Below are positions 50,388-59,374 of a DNA stretch of 64,000 bases, piece by piece; the first letter of the stretch is position 1; every line of letters starts with the position of its first letter. Made by a program: the position numbers and the translations under genes. This stretch comes from JACCYX01 sp964610045 (GTDB taxonomy: Bacteria > Chloroflexota > Chloroflexia > Thermomicrobiales > UBA6265), in contig CAZSUN010000004.1 of the NCBI GenBank assembly GCA_964610045.1, forward strand, positions 1-64,000. Reading direction: 5' to 3'. The notes beneath the pieces are model-generated. The model was not told the origin of the DNA. It did not search any database and saw only the letters and a list, made by a program, of their open reading frames with translations.

Positions 50388-52248
50388 TCACGACTCCGGC
50401 CAGTTCGAGAGGTACGGATGCTGGGCTACCCGGAGCTTCACGTTCGAGGTTGAGACCGAGTAGTAACCGTCCTGGCTGTCAAGGGGCAGCGCAATCTGTA
50501 CCGACGATGACATCGAAAGCGGGTCGCCGTAGCCGTTGGGGATTGTTTCAGTGGGTGGCCTCGCCGGCCGGGAAATCGTCGAACGTGACGGTGCCAGTGG
50601 TGTTGCTGGTGCCGGTTTGGGTGGCCCCGTTGCTGCCGGTTGCGCTGAATTCGACGCCTTCCATTCGCTCGCTGCAGGCGTCCGCCACGGCCTCGGCGCC
50701 GAGGCTGGGGTCGGCCTGATCATCCGGGCAGACGAAGGTCTGGAACACGATCCGGCCGGTTTCGTTCGTGCTGGCCTCATCGACGTCCTGGGTGCCCTCC
50801 GCGATGTTGAACCAGTGACAGGTCAAGACCACACCCTGCGGGATGCCGACCTGGAACGGCCCGGTGACGAAGGTAGGCACCGGGTCGACCCCACCGCCAC
50901 CGCAGCCGAGGACGAAGACTACTGCAACACCACCGGGGATGGCCTCGGTAATCAGGTAGTCACCTGGTGTGAGGGTGTTGAAGGAGGCGCGGTTGGGAGC
51001 GGACGTGCCGGTCACGTCCTGTGCCGCGTCGTCGGGATCAGCAACGCTGGCGATCGAGAAGGTGACCCCGTCCGGTCCTTCCGGGCAGTCGGTCATCGGA
51101 TCGGCATCGTCGGTCTCGGGATCGTAGCCCTCCGGACAGGTGTGCTTGACGATGACCAGATCCGAGGTCTGCTGGCCGGGCGTTTCGGTGGCGAGTTCGG
51201 GCAGGTCGTCATCCGGAAGCGCGAAGCCGGGACCTTCCAGGATGTTGAACCAGCTGCAGTGGATCCGTTGCCCGTTGACCAGGGTGAGACCGGAGGCGCG
51301 GAAGTTGCTGACGGCGACTTCCGAGAATGGAGCGACCTGGGTGATCTGGTCGGTGCCGAACACCTGGCAGAACACGCGGGCAGAGTCGAACCCGGCCGGA
51401 TCGGTCAGCCGGATCGCGATCGCCCCGGTTTTCACCGCTTCGATGAAGGTATCGTTGAACTCGCCGCCCGTGACGCCCTGGCGCTCCAGTCCCGGGCCGT
51501 GCTCAACGATGAAGTGTCGCTGTCCGGCTGGTTCGATGCACTGCTGGATCAGTTCGTCCATCGTTGGTTTGGGGAACATCCTGGCGGTCGATGGGCAGGC
51601 CATGTTCACGATGTAGACATTGCCGACGCCCCGGTCGACCTGATACCAGTCGCAGTGGACATCACCATCGGCGATACCGCCCACTTTCCAGCCGCCGCCG
51701 CTGGCCTCGCCCGGGCCGATCTGGTCGACCAGATTGCCACCGGCATCGTAGATGAAGCAGTTCGCGATTGGGTTGTCGTAACCGGATGGGACCGACTCCA
51801 TGATCGTGACGAAGCCGTCGATCTCGAACTGCACCGCCTGGCCGGATTGGGTCGAGCTGGGGATACCCGTCTCAATGGAGAACGCGCCGTAGCCCGGCCC
51901 GGTGCAGGTATCGAGCACCGTCTGGATGTTCTCGGAGAAACCGGTATCGTATTCAGGATGATCGCACCGGTAGACGGAAATCGTCAGGGTCGCTGACTCC
52001 GCTACTGCCGGGATCTCCGTCGGGACCTCGGTGACGATGATGTCGTCAGGCGCCTCAGTGGGAGCGGCGTCAGGCGGGACTTCCGTGGCCTGCTCGTCGG
52101 TCACGTCGTCAGTTGCCGGCTGGTCGTTCCCGGCACGCGCGCCTGTGCTCGCCAGCGGCCCGGCGAGCATCATGAGCAACGCGAACATGGAGAGCAGGGA
52201 CAGGAACCGCGACCGGCGTCGCGAATGCCTGGAATGGGAATACCGCAT
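50388..52248 (-). pseudogene. secreted Cys-rich repeat protein, frameshifted near its 3' end
   Basis: The main frame (52248 to about 50550) encodes a secreted protein with a signal peptide (FLSLLSMFALLMMLAGPLASTGARA), an acidic Thr/Pro linker, and four or five related modules each containing a C-x-W-F/Y block (HCDWYQV, HCSWFNI, TCHWFNI) and Cys-rich strands. This suggests repeated prealbumin/SpaA-like surface domains. At about 50548 the frame ends in FDDFPAGEATH, while another frame continues with ETIPNGYGDPLSMSSSVQIA to a stop at 50388, which fits the missing end of the last module. One base is probably lost or miscalled there. If it is an assembly error, the gene is intact and about 620 residues long. 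Confidence 0.65.
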
Positions 52249-52506
52249 GACCAACCTCCAACCCTGGATGCCTGGCACCCGGACCCGGCCGGATACGCTC
52301 TGCGACAATCGTCATTTTGGGGCTGGAATGGGCTCGATCCATCGGTGAGATTGCGGACATTGCCGGAAAGCGGCGGCCTCTTCCTGATCCTGGGCCGTTC
52401 GCATCACGTACGTGGCAGCTGCGAAGGTGGTTGAGGATACGTAGTCGGATGCACCGTGCCGTGTTGGCTGGATGTTGCCGGACGGTTCGGTGAGGGAGGC
52501 GTCCCA

Positions 52507-53403
52507 TTGGACAACGATGCCTTGGTCGGCCGGATCCGGGCGGCAGTTCCCGGCATTGCCATCAACCACAGCCAGTTAATCCGCGAAGGCATGGTCAACG
52601 ACATTGTCATCGTGAACCAGCAGTGGGTGTTCCGGTTCCCGAAGACGCCGCAGGGGCAGGCGGACCTGGCGCGGGAGGCGGAGGTGCTTGACATCGTTCG
52701 CCAGCATGTCTCGCTTCCGGTTCCGGAGCCGGTGATGCATGGGCTCGATCTCGCCAGTCACCGCCTGGTGCCTGGCAATGCCCTGACCCGTGAGACGCTG
52801 TTTGGCCTGCCTGTGCCCGAACGGCAGGCGGCGATGAGAGCGTTGGGTGTGTTTCTGCGGGAACTCCACGGCATTCCTGCATCGAAGCTGACCGGGATCG
52901 GCGCCGCGCACTCCGTCCGGACGATTACTCAATGGCGGGACATGTACGAGGAGATCGAGGAAACGCTGTTCCCGCTCCTGTTCCGGCATCAGCGGGACGC
53001 GGTCGTCGTACATTTCGCGCCTGTGCTCTCCGGGCGGCTGTCGATGGACGTGGACCCCGTGCTTGTTCACGGCGACCTCGCGCCCTACCACATCCTGGTT
53101 GACCCGGAGACCTCCCGGCTGGCTGGTGTGATCGACTTCGGGACCATCGGGCTTGGCGATCCCGCCGATGACTTCGGGGCGCTGCTGGCGTGTTACGGAG
53201 CGTCGCTGGTGGAATTGATGTTCCCTGTTTATCCCATCGACGATGCCACCTGGGAGCGGGCGCGGTTCCGGGCGGGGTGCCTGGAGTTGGAATGGGCATT
53301 GATTGGCGTGCGTGACAACGACCTCTCGACGGTGGTAGCGCATATCGGCGGTGCCCGGGACTACGCCCCGCTCGTTTCGCCAGCTGAACGGAACGTCTCA
53401 TGA
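52507..53403 (+). CDS. APH-fold small-molecule kinase
   Basis: The roughly 298-residue kinase of the aminoglycoside phosphotransferase fold has a complete active site: catalytic loop VLVHGDLAPYHILVD (Asp about 198, Asn replaced by His) and metal site VIDFGTIGLGDPADDF. The N-lobe has WVFRFPKTPQGQADL with the ATP Lys. Antibiotics, choline or sugars are possible substrates. The TTG at 52507 is seven bases after GGGAGG; GTG 52456 is an alternative. Its stop overlaps the next ATG (ATGA), which links it to the NUDIX gene. Confidence 0.88.
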   Translation: MDNDALVGRIRAAVPGIAINHSQLIREGMVNDIVIVNQQWVFRFPKTPQGQADLAREAEVLDIVRQHVSLPVPEPVMHGLDLASHRLVPGNALTRETLFGLPVPERQAAMRALGVFLRELHGIPASKLTGIGAAHSVRTITQWRDMYEEIEETLFPLLFRHQRDAVVVHFAPVLSGRLSMDVDPVLVHGDLAPYHILVDPETSRLAGVIDFGTIGLGDPADDFGALLACYGASLVELMFPVYPIDDATWERARFRAGCLELEWALIGVRDNDLSTVVAHIGGARDYAPLVSPAERNVS

Positions 53404-53891
53404 GCGGTACAGTGAGGCAACGAACGTCGGCCCGCCTGGTGGTCCTGAACGCCCGTGACGAGGTCCTGTTATTCTGCCACCAGGACCCGCCGTCACGTCC
53501 AAACCCGCGCCGCTACTGGGTGACGCCCGGCGGCGGGGTGGAGCCAGGCGAATCGTGGGAAGACGCGGCGGTGCGCGAATTGCGGGAGGAAACCGGGATC
53601 GCCGGTGTGCCGCTCGGGCCGTGGGTCTGGTTCCGGACGAAGATGGATCCGGACGCTGAACCGCCGTTCCTCAGTGTCGAGCGGTACTTCCTCGTCCGGG
53701 GCGAGCGTGATGACGTGAGTTTCGACAACCAGTTCGAATACGAGCGCGAAGTCTACCAGCGTCACCAGTGGTGGTCGGTGACGGCGATCCGGGCGTCGGC
53801 CGAGACGTTCTATCCGGTCGGGATGGCGGAATTGCTCGCCCGGATCGCGTCTGGCGACCTGCCGGATCCGCCCGTGGAAATCCGGGAGTGA
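53400..53891 (+). CDS. NUDIX hydrolase
   Basis: The 163-residue protein has the NUDIX box GGGVEPGESWEDAAVRELREETG (about residues 42-64), preceded by SARLVVLNARDEVLLFCHQDP, and an acidic C-terminus. It belongs to the broad MutT group and its nucleotide substrate is not predictable. It overlaps the upstream kinase gene by four bases. A kinase plus NUDIX pair may serve repair or turnover of a nucleotide-linked metabolite. Confidence 0.92.
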   Translation: MSGTVRQRTSARLVVLNARDEVLLFCHQDPPSRPNPRRYWVTPGGGVEPGESWEDAAVRELREETGIAGVPLGPWVWFRTKMDPDAEPPFLSVERYFLVRGERDDVSFDNQFEYEREVYQRHQWWSVTAIRASAETFYPVGMAELLARIASGDLPDPPVEIRE

Positions 53892-53977
53892 CGGGATTGG
53901 CCTTCCACGTACAATGGAGGGGCATACCCGCTTGTCGCGCCGCTGGCCGGCCAACATCAACCTGTGGAGAGTTGTCC

Positions 53978-55171
53978 ATGACATCCCGCATCTCCGCCCG
54001 CCTCATCGGCGGCCTGATGGCCCTGGTCCTTGCTGTCGTGCCGATCGCCGGGAGCACGACGATGCTCATGCGATCGATCCAGATCGATGACTCCACCTAC
54101 GAGAGTCCACAGTTCGGCTACGTGGTGACCTGGGACAGCCAGTGGGCCGCGCTCGATCGCCACGTCGTCTCGGTTGACGGCGAATACGACGAGATGATGG
54201 CCTCCAACAACGATGGCCGGGTGTGGGTGATCGGCTACCCGGACGATGTCGATCCCTCGGACGCGTTGATCACCACGATGGAGCGTTTCACCGGAAACGC
54301 CAGCGAGCTCGTTATACTCGGCATGGATAACACCGCCGATGTGCCGTATGCCGAGGTGACTGCCGATCGCGACCGGCTGACCCTGGAGGTGCAGTCAGTT
54401 GCTGACGCAACCGTGGTCATCGTCCTCCTGGCGCGGGAAGATGACTACATTGCCGCCCTCGATGCGGCGCAGCTCGGTATTCAACTCAACGGCGGAACGG
54501 TGCTGATCCGGGAGGCGGTACCGCCCGTAGCCGAGGGTGTCGAGGCCACGGAAGAGCCGGAAGCGACCGAAGAACCGGACGCCACGGAAGTGCCAACCGA
54601 AGAGCCTGAAGCAACAGAGGAGCCGGAGGCCACTGAAGAGCCGACGGAAGAACCGGAAGCCACCGAGGAACCAACGGAAGAACCCGAGGCAACGGAAGAA
54701 CCGGTCGACTCCGGCGACGTCTGGGAGAGCGAGCAGTTCGGCGTGAGCCTCGACGTCCCGGCGGGCTGGACGATCGGTGGCCAGGGGTCAGCAGAAGGCA
54801 CCGCCGATACCCTCACGCTCACCAACGACACCAGCACGATCTTCCTGTACCTCACGTTCCAGTACGACGGTGAACTTGATGGCTGTGTGGCCTTCGCGCT
54901 CGACATTGCGGAGGGTATCGTCGACGGCTCCAGTCCGAAACTACAGGTGACGGAAGACGGCAAGCCGTATCAGGGGAGTGACGACCGCAGCGCCTACGGG
55001 CTCTTCTCCTACACGTCGTCCGATGGCGAGGAGATGGCGTTGTATCTCCATTGCCAGTACATCGTGGAAGGCGAATCGGTGCTGATCTTCATGCAGGATG
55101 TACCGCAGGCCGACTACCAGTCGGAGCGCAGCGCCCGGGCCACCGTCCTCAACGCCATCGACCTGCCGTAG
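53978..55171 (+). CDS. secreted protein with acidic Thr-Glu-Glu-Pro repeats
   Basis: The 397-residue exported protein has a signal peptide (LIGGLMALVLAVVPIAGS), an N-terminal domain (about 40-180), a low-complexity linker of about 55 residues repeating ATEEPE/EPTEEP (about 185-245), and a C-terminal domain that begins with the same WESxQFGV/YESPQFGY motif as the first. The two halves thus look like duplicated modules joined by a surface spacer. GGAGAG precedes the ATG by seven bases. No enzyme motif is seen; a cell-surface binding role is plausible. Such spacers are common in secreted Chloroflexota proteins. Confidence 0.7.
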   Translation: MTSRISARLIGGLMALVLAVVPIAGSTTMLMRSIQIDDSTYESPQFGYVVTWDSQWAALDRHVVSVDGEYDEMMASNNDGRVWVIGYPDDVDPSDALITTMERFTGNASELVILGMDNTADVPYAEVTADRDRLTLEVQSVADATVVIVLLAREDDYIAALDAAQLGIQLNGGTVLIREAVPPVAEGVEATEEPEATEEPDATEVPTEEPEATEEPEATEEPTEEPEATEEPTEEPEATEEPVDSGDVWESEQFGVSLDVPAGWTIGGQGSAEGTADTLTLTNDTSTIFLYLTFQYDGELDGCVAFALDIAEGIVDGSSPKLQVTEDGKPYQGSDDRSAYGLFSYTSSDGEEMALYLHCQYIVEGESVLIFMQDVPQADYQSERSARATVLNAIDLP

Positions 55172-55226
55172 TTTCTCTCCCGCCCTGATCGCATTCCCTG
55201 GCGGGCACACCACAACACCTCGGAGC

Positions 55227-55263
55227 GGTGGACGGCCCGAGCGTCAGCGAGGGTCTGTCCACC
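55227..55263. repeat. hairpin-forming intergenic repeat, family 1
   Basis: GGTGGAC and GTCCACC form arms around GGCCCGAGCGTCAGCGAGGG. It matches the complement of 41251-41286 except in the loop. A CTGAG-GAAGG repeat follows at 55325-55350. Confidence 0.6.
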
Positions 55264-55448
55264 CGCACGTCTCATACCGTCTCTGGCTGATCGCTGGCGC
55301 ATGTCGTAGGGCGGGCCCGGAGCCTGTCCTGAGGCGGAGCCGAAGGATCTCCCCGCCGCTGCGCCCTGCTCTACACCCGGAGTTGGTATCACAAGTGCCG
55401 CCCCGGCAGAGCGTGCGCGTCTCCCGACCCTTCCCCTGTTCCATTTTG

Positions 55449-55470
55449 TTTTGTACAATAACGTACGAAA
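55449..55470. promoter_or_regulatory. promoter/operator of the Phd-PIN pair
   Basis: TTTTGTAC and GTACGAAA (seven of eight complementary) form a palindrome around a six-base centre. A -10-like TACAAT (55454-55459) lies within it. Antitoxins of the YefM/Phd type bind TGTAC-containing palindromes over their promoter, so this is a likely autoregulatory site 25 bases before the antitoxin gene. Confidence 0.55.
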
Positions 55471-55494
55471 TGCCAGTCGCTCAGGGAGATCAAC

Positions 55495-55863
55495 ATGCGC
55501 GCCAACGAGTCCACTGACCAGATCGTCATGTCGGCGTCCGAGGTGCGGGAGCACTTCAGCGAGGTCGTCAACCGGGTTGCCCGCGGTGAAGGCCGCATCA
55601 TCGTCGAGAAGCACGGCACCCCGGCGGTTGCGGTCGTCTCGATCGAGGATGCCCGCCGCCTGCGCCACAGCGACGATATCGTGGCGGAGCGAACGGCCCT
55701 GCTGGCATCCTTTCGGGCTCCATTTGTCGGCATCCCCGACGACGAACTGGAACGTGAGATTGAGAAGGCGCTGGCCGAGGTCAAGGAGGACCGGCGGCGT
55801 GAACGTGGGGTGCAGTCGGCCATCTCGGATCAACGGCAACTCTCGCGCAGTTACGGCGAATGA
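55495..55863 (+). CDS. Phd/YefM-family antitoxin
   Basis: The 122-residue antitoxin starts with the Phd fold (VMSASEVREHFSEVVNRVARGEGRIIVEKHGTPAVAVVSIEDARRL) and has a longer helical, charged C-terminus that should cover the toxin. GGGAGA lies six bases before the ATG. It overlaps the PIN toxin gene by four bases. It should repress the palindromic promoter upstream. Confidence 0.88.
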   Translation: MRANESTDQIVMSASEVREHFSEVVNRVARGEGRIIVEKHGTPAVAVVSIEDARRLRHSDDIVAERTALLASFRAPFVGIPDDELEREIEKALAEVKEDRRRERGVQSAISDQRQLSRSYGE

Positions 55864-56306
55864 GGGCCGTGCTGGACACCAATGTCCTGTTGTCTGGTCT
55901 GGTGACTGGTGAGTCGGCTCCCTCTAGCATCATGGCTAGCTGGAGGGCCGACGGGTTCCAGCTCATGTCGTCCGGTCATATCCTCGATGGGGTGGCACGC
56001 GCCCTGCACAAGCCGTACTGGCGACAGCGCCAGGATCTGGCTGAGCTTTCGGGTCGGCTTGCTGCCCTGAGAGCGAGTGTCGCCAGGGTCGACCCCGCCG
56101 AAGGCATCCACGGCATCGCCGACGATGACGAGGACGACCTGATCCTGGCGACCGCGGTGGCGGCGGAAGCTGCTTTTCTCGTGACCGGTGACAAGGGCCT
56201 GCTGGCGCTGGTCGAGTTCCGGGGCATTCCGATCGTGTCGCCGCGCGAGTTCCTTGTTCGACTCGCGCAGGCAGACGCGATTGCTGAGGACGAAACTGCC
56301 GGGTGA
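55860..56306 (+). CDS. PIN-domain toxin
   Basis: The 148-residue ribonuclease-like toxin of the COG1569 PIN type has the first acidic residue in RAVLDTNVLLSGL (Asp about 6), the middle acidic cluster DDDEDDLILATAV and the last in LVTGDKGLL (Asp near 117). PIN toxins cut RNA using a metal held by these acids. It overlaps the Phd-type antitoxin gene by four bases. Confidence 0.9.
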   Translation: MRAVLDTNVLLSGLVTGESAPSSIMASWRADGFQLMSSGHILDGVARALHKPYWRQRQDLAELSGRLAALRASVARVDPAEGIHGIADDDEDDLILATAVAAEAAFLVTGDKGLLALVEFRGIPIVSPREFLVRLAQADAIAEDETAG

Positions 56307-56347
56307 GGCACACAGCGGGCACTGGATGGCCCGCTGTGCCACACACG

Positions 56348-57547
56348 CTACGCCTTCCACTCTTGGCGCGGCATCACGCGCCACTCCTCGGCGAGCAGGT
56401 CGAACACCACGAAATTCCCGAGACCACCTTCGAATGGATACAGCCAGTTGATCCTTCCGGCCTCCCGGTATCCCTGCTTGCGCAGCGCCGCCGCCGAGCG
56501 CGTGTTCGGGAAGAGGACCCACGACTCGACCATGTGCAGGCCAATCCGATCGAAGGCGTATTCCAGCAGGAGTTGCTTCGCCTCCGAGCCGTAACCGCCA
56601 CCGCGGTAGTCGATCTCATCGAACCGGCTTCCGGTCTCGGCCGTGCGCTGCTCGTAATTCACGCCAATCAGGCCAACCCAGCCGATGCGCTCACCCGTCT
56701 CGCGCAGGCACACGGCGAACCCGATCCACGTCGGCCAGTCTGGCTTCTGGCCGTTCTCGATCCATTTTCGGAGTCCGACCGAACTGTCCAGGTGACGCCC
56801 GATTTCGAAAAACGATTCCGTCTCCTGCCGCATCGACGCGACGATGTTCTCGGCATCGTCCGGTTCTTCCGGCCGGAGGTAGACCCGCTTGCCGATCATC
56901 ACCGCGTTCGCGGGCGGATCGCCGTCGAGGTCAACCGGTGGCGGCACCGGTCGTGGCTCACCGGTGCCGGTGCGCTCCAGCGGTGCCTCGTTTGGGTCGC
57001 CCAGGTTGGCCATCCAGACTGGGCTGAGGTACTCGTACACGAGCCGGTCGACGCGCCGGCCGTCACGCTCGTACATCTCGCGGAACCTGGCCGTCTGCCG
57101 CATGCCGAATGCTTCGATGGCCGTAATCACGATCTCCTCGTTCGCCGCGAGCGACAGGGTGACCCCGACCTGGCCGCGCTCGTTGACGATCCAGTCCGCG
57201 ACGATCGTCATCGCTTCGCCCTTCCAGGACTGACCACGGTCGCCGTAGAGCGGATCGACCCGGGCATCCAGCCAGGGGTGGATGTCGCCCGAGTAGAGCG
57301 TGACGCTTCCAACGACGAGATCGTCCGCTTTTCGCACGATCGCCAGCAGGAGTTGATTCTCCTGATTGGGCAGCTTCTCCTCTATCCACTTCCCGGTGGC
57401 TTCCGGAGACCGGGGATAGAGTCCCTGCCGCCAGGACATCGCCCGTGCAGCGTCGATCTTCTCGATCCCGCGCAGGTAGATCTCTTCGCCAACGAGGAAG
57501 GTTTGCCCCTCGTGGCCGGGTATGGGGTCGCTTGTTGCTGTGGTCAT
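56348..57547 (-). CDS. double-GNAT acetyltransferase-like protein (paralog 2)
   Basis: The 399-residue protein has two GNAT-like halves. The first (about 20-200: YLRGIEKIDAARAMSWRQG, WKGEAMTIVADWI) has a degenerate acetyl-CoA loop. The second (about 215-399) has the intact motif YRGGGYGSEAKQLLLEYAF and the following PNTRSAAALRKQGYREAG. Its start overlaps the stop of the upstream paralog, with which it shares layout and many blocks. The pair came from a tandem duplication. The acceptor substrate is unknown, but protein N-termini or antibiotic-like amines are usual for such folds. Confidence 0.85.
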   Translation of the reverse strand: MTTATSDPIPGHEGQTFLVGEEIYLRGIEKIDAARAMSWRQGLYPRSPEATGKWIEEKLPNQENQLLLAIVRKADDLVVGSVTLYSGDIHPWLDARVDPLYGDRGQSWKGEAMTIVADWIVNERGQVGVTLSLAANEEIVITAIEAFGMRQTARFREMYERDGRRVDRLVYEYLSPVWMANLGDPNEAPLERTGTGEPRPVPPPVDLDGDPPANAVMIGKRVYLRPEEPDDAENIVASMRQETESFFEIGRHLDSSVGLRKWIENGQKPDWPTWIGFAVCLRETGERIGWVGLIGVNYEQRTAETGSRFDEIDYRGGGYGSEAKQLLLEYAFDRIGLHMVESWVLFPNTRSAAALRKQGYREAGRINWLYPFEGGLGNFVVFDLLAEEWRVMPRQEWKA

Positions 57548-58773
57548 TCGGTGTCCTCTCGCGCAGCGGTGCGCGGCATCGCTCGCCAATCGGCGGCGAG
57601 CAGGTCGAAACAGGCGATGTTTTCGAACGTCCCGAACGATGGGAACACCCAGTGCATGCGGCCGGCATCCTGGTACCCCTGCTTGCGCAGCGCCGCCGCC
57701 GAGCGGGTGTTCGGGAAGATCACGAACGACTGGAGCGAATGGAGCCCCAGCGTGTTGAAGGCGTAGTCGAAGAGCAGGTGCTTCGCCTCGGAGCCGTAGC
57801 CACCGCCGCGAAACTCGTCGCGGAAGATCTCGCTTTCCGACTCCGCGTAGCCGTTGATGCGGTCGATGTCACCGATGCCGACCTGGCCGATCAGTTCGTC
57901 CGTCGAACGCAGGCACACCGCGAACCGGACCGACGATGGCACGTCTTCCTTCTCATCACCCTCTACCCAACTGGCATAACCAGGCGCCGAGCGCATCCAG
58001 CGCCCCGCATCCCAGGTGGTGTCGGGTTCCTGGCGCGAGAGTGCGGCCACGATCGGGCCGTCGCTCTTCTGGCGTGGCCGCAGGTAGACTCGCTCGCCGA
58101 CCTTCACCGCATTCGCGGGCGGATCGCCATTGAGGGTGACATTCGCCGGCACCGGGCGTGCCTCACCCGTCCCGGTTCGCGGCAGGTCGATCCCGGCAGG
58201 ATCGCCAAGCCGCGCGATCGAGGTGGGATTCATGTATTCGAACCCAAGTCCGTCGCTCCGCCCGCCCCAGGTGCGGATCTGCTCCCGGAACCGGACGGTT
58301 TGCCGCGCCCCGATCCCGGTGAGGGCGTCGATGACCCGGTCTTCATCAGCGCCGAGCCAGATCGAGAGGCGCGGGCGCTGGTGCTCGATCCCGAGCCACG
58401 GGAATGCGATCGACAGCGCTTCCGCCTTCCAGATCGCGGCACGTTCGCCGTACATCGGGTCCACGTAGACCCGGGTCCAGGTCGTGGGGTCGTAGCGCCA
58501 GGTGCGGATGCTGCCGACGGGCACATCGTTGTCCTTGCGAACGATGACGTACATGCCCATCCGGCGCTCGTCCGGGAACTTTTCCTTGATCCAGTGTTCA
58601 TACCAGCTCGTTGCGCGTGGCAGCAGCGGGTGCATCGACCAGGATTGGCCCCGTTTCGCATCAGGTACTTCGATGGCACGGAGATAGATGTGCTGGCCGA
58701 CGAGGAATGCCTGCTTCTCGTGGCCAGTGCCCGGCACGGGTGTGACGGGCGTTGATTCGGTGGCGGTACTCAT
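57544..58773 (-). CDS. double-GNAT acetyltransferase-like protein (paralog 1)
   Basis: The 409-residue paralog of the next gene has the same two-half design: a first half with IYLRAIEVPDAKRGQSWS and WKAEALSIAFPWL, and a second half with FRGGGYGSEAKHLLFDYAFNTLGLHSLQSFVIFPNTRSAAALRKQGYQ. Both halves end in similar hydrophobic closures. GGAGG lies 11 bases before the ATG at 58773. The four-base overlap with paralog 2 points to one transcript. One half probably catalyses while the other shapes the binding site or dimer interface. Confidence 0.85.
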   Translation of the reverse strand: MSTATESTPVTPVPGTGHEKQAFLVGQHIYLRAIEVPDAKRGQSWSMHPLLPRATSWYEHWIKEKFPDERRMGMYVIVRKDNDVPVGSIRTWRYDPTTWTRVYVDPMYGERAAIWKAEALSIAFPWLGIEHQRPRLSIWLGADEDRVIDALTGIGARQTVRFREQIRTWGGRSDGLGFEYMNPTSIARLGDPAGIDLPRTGTGEARPVPANVTLNGDPPANAVKVGERVYLRPRQKSDGPIVAALSRQEPDTTWDAGRWMRSAPGYASWVEGDEKEDVPSSVRFAVCLRSTDELIGQVGIGDIDRINGYAESESEIFRDEFRGGGYGSEAKHLLFDYAFNTLGLHSLQSFVIFPNTRSAAALRKQGYQDAGRMHWVFPSFGTFENIACFDLLAADWRAMPRTAAREDTE

Positions 58774-59374
58774 GAAGGGAGGTCCTCCAGACAGGCGGAG
58801 TGACATCGCCGGTCGCGCAGGCAGCACGCAGGGCTCCCCTCGGCGAGGCGATATCAGGCGATAGGTTGCATCGATCGAATGGAAGCGTGCCGGATTCGAC
58901 AGGAAACCGGGAACGTCAGGCGTTCGCCACCAGCAGGGCGGCCAATGGGCCGGCCAGGTTGAGGATCTGGAGCATCAGGCGCTCCCCTTTCTGCACGTGC
59001 GAACCGGCCTCATGCAAACCCGCCGGATGGCGGGCGAAGGGCACGGATCTGCTGGGCCTCGAGTACCCGAGGGATTCGAGGCTCGACATGATGGAGACGT
59101 TGCATCGTCGCAACCTGCACCATCGGTGCACAGGGGTCAACGTCATCGCCCATCATAGCGACTCGATTCCCGAATTGATACCCCTGAATACGCGCATCTC
59201 CGGTAAGCGAAATCGCGGTCCGCGCGTGATCTGCGAATCAGCACATCGCCTGGATGTCTGCGTTTCCGTATTCCGTCACGATGGGGGGTCGCGCGGTGCG
59301 GGCAACTCCGGTACGCTGCCGCCGTCGATACAGGCGGTGGCACGGCATCGCCTGGGCGGGCTGGAGGCGGGACG
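58774..59374. other. intergenic region with one tiny frame
   Basis: This is about 600 bases between divergent genes. The only coding signal I see is the 19-residue hydrophobic frame at 58916-58975. Promoters for the GNAT pair and the PdxA-type gene must lie here but are not obvious. Confidence 0.5.
58916..58975 (-). CDS. putative 19-residue hydrophobic peptide
   Basis: ATG is preceded at seven bases by AAAGGGGAG, a near-ideal ribosome site, and the frame MLQILNLAGPLAALLVANA ends with TGA. The peptide would be one short membrane helix. It could be a small membrane protein, a leader peptide for the GNAT genes on the same strand, or chance. There is no homology evidence. Confidence 0.35.
   Translation of the reverse strand: MLQILNLAGPLAALLVANA

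Noticed and set aside
54541..54711. Tandem DNA repeat or CRISPR-like array
   Set aside because: The periodicity comes from codons of the acidic Thr/Glu/Pro linker in a secreted protein. There are no spacers.
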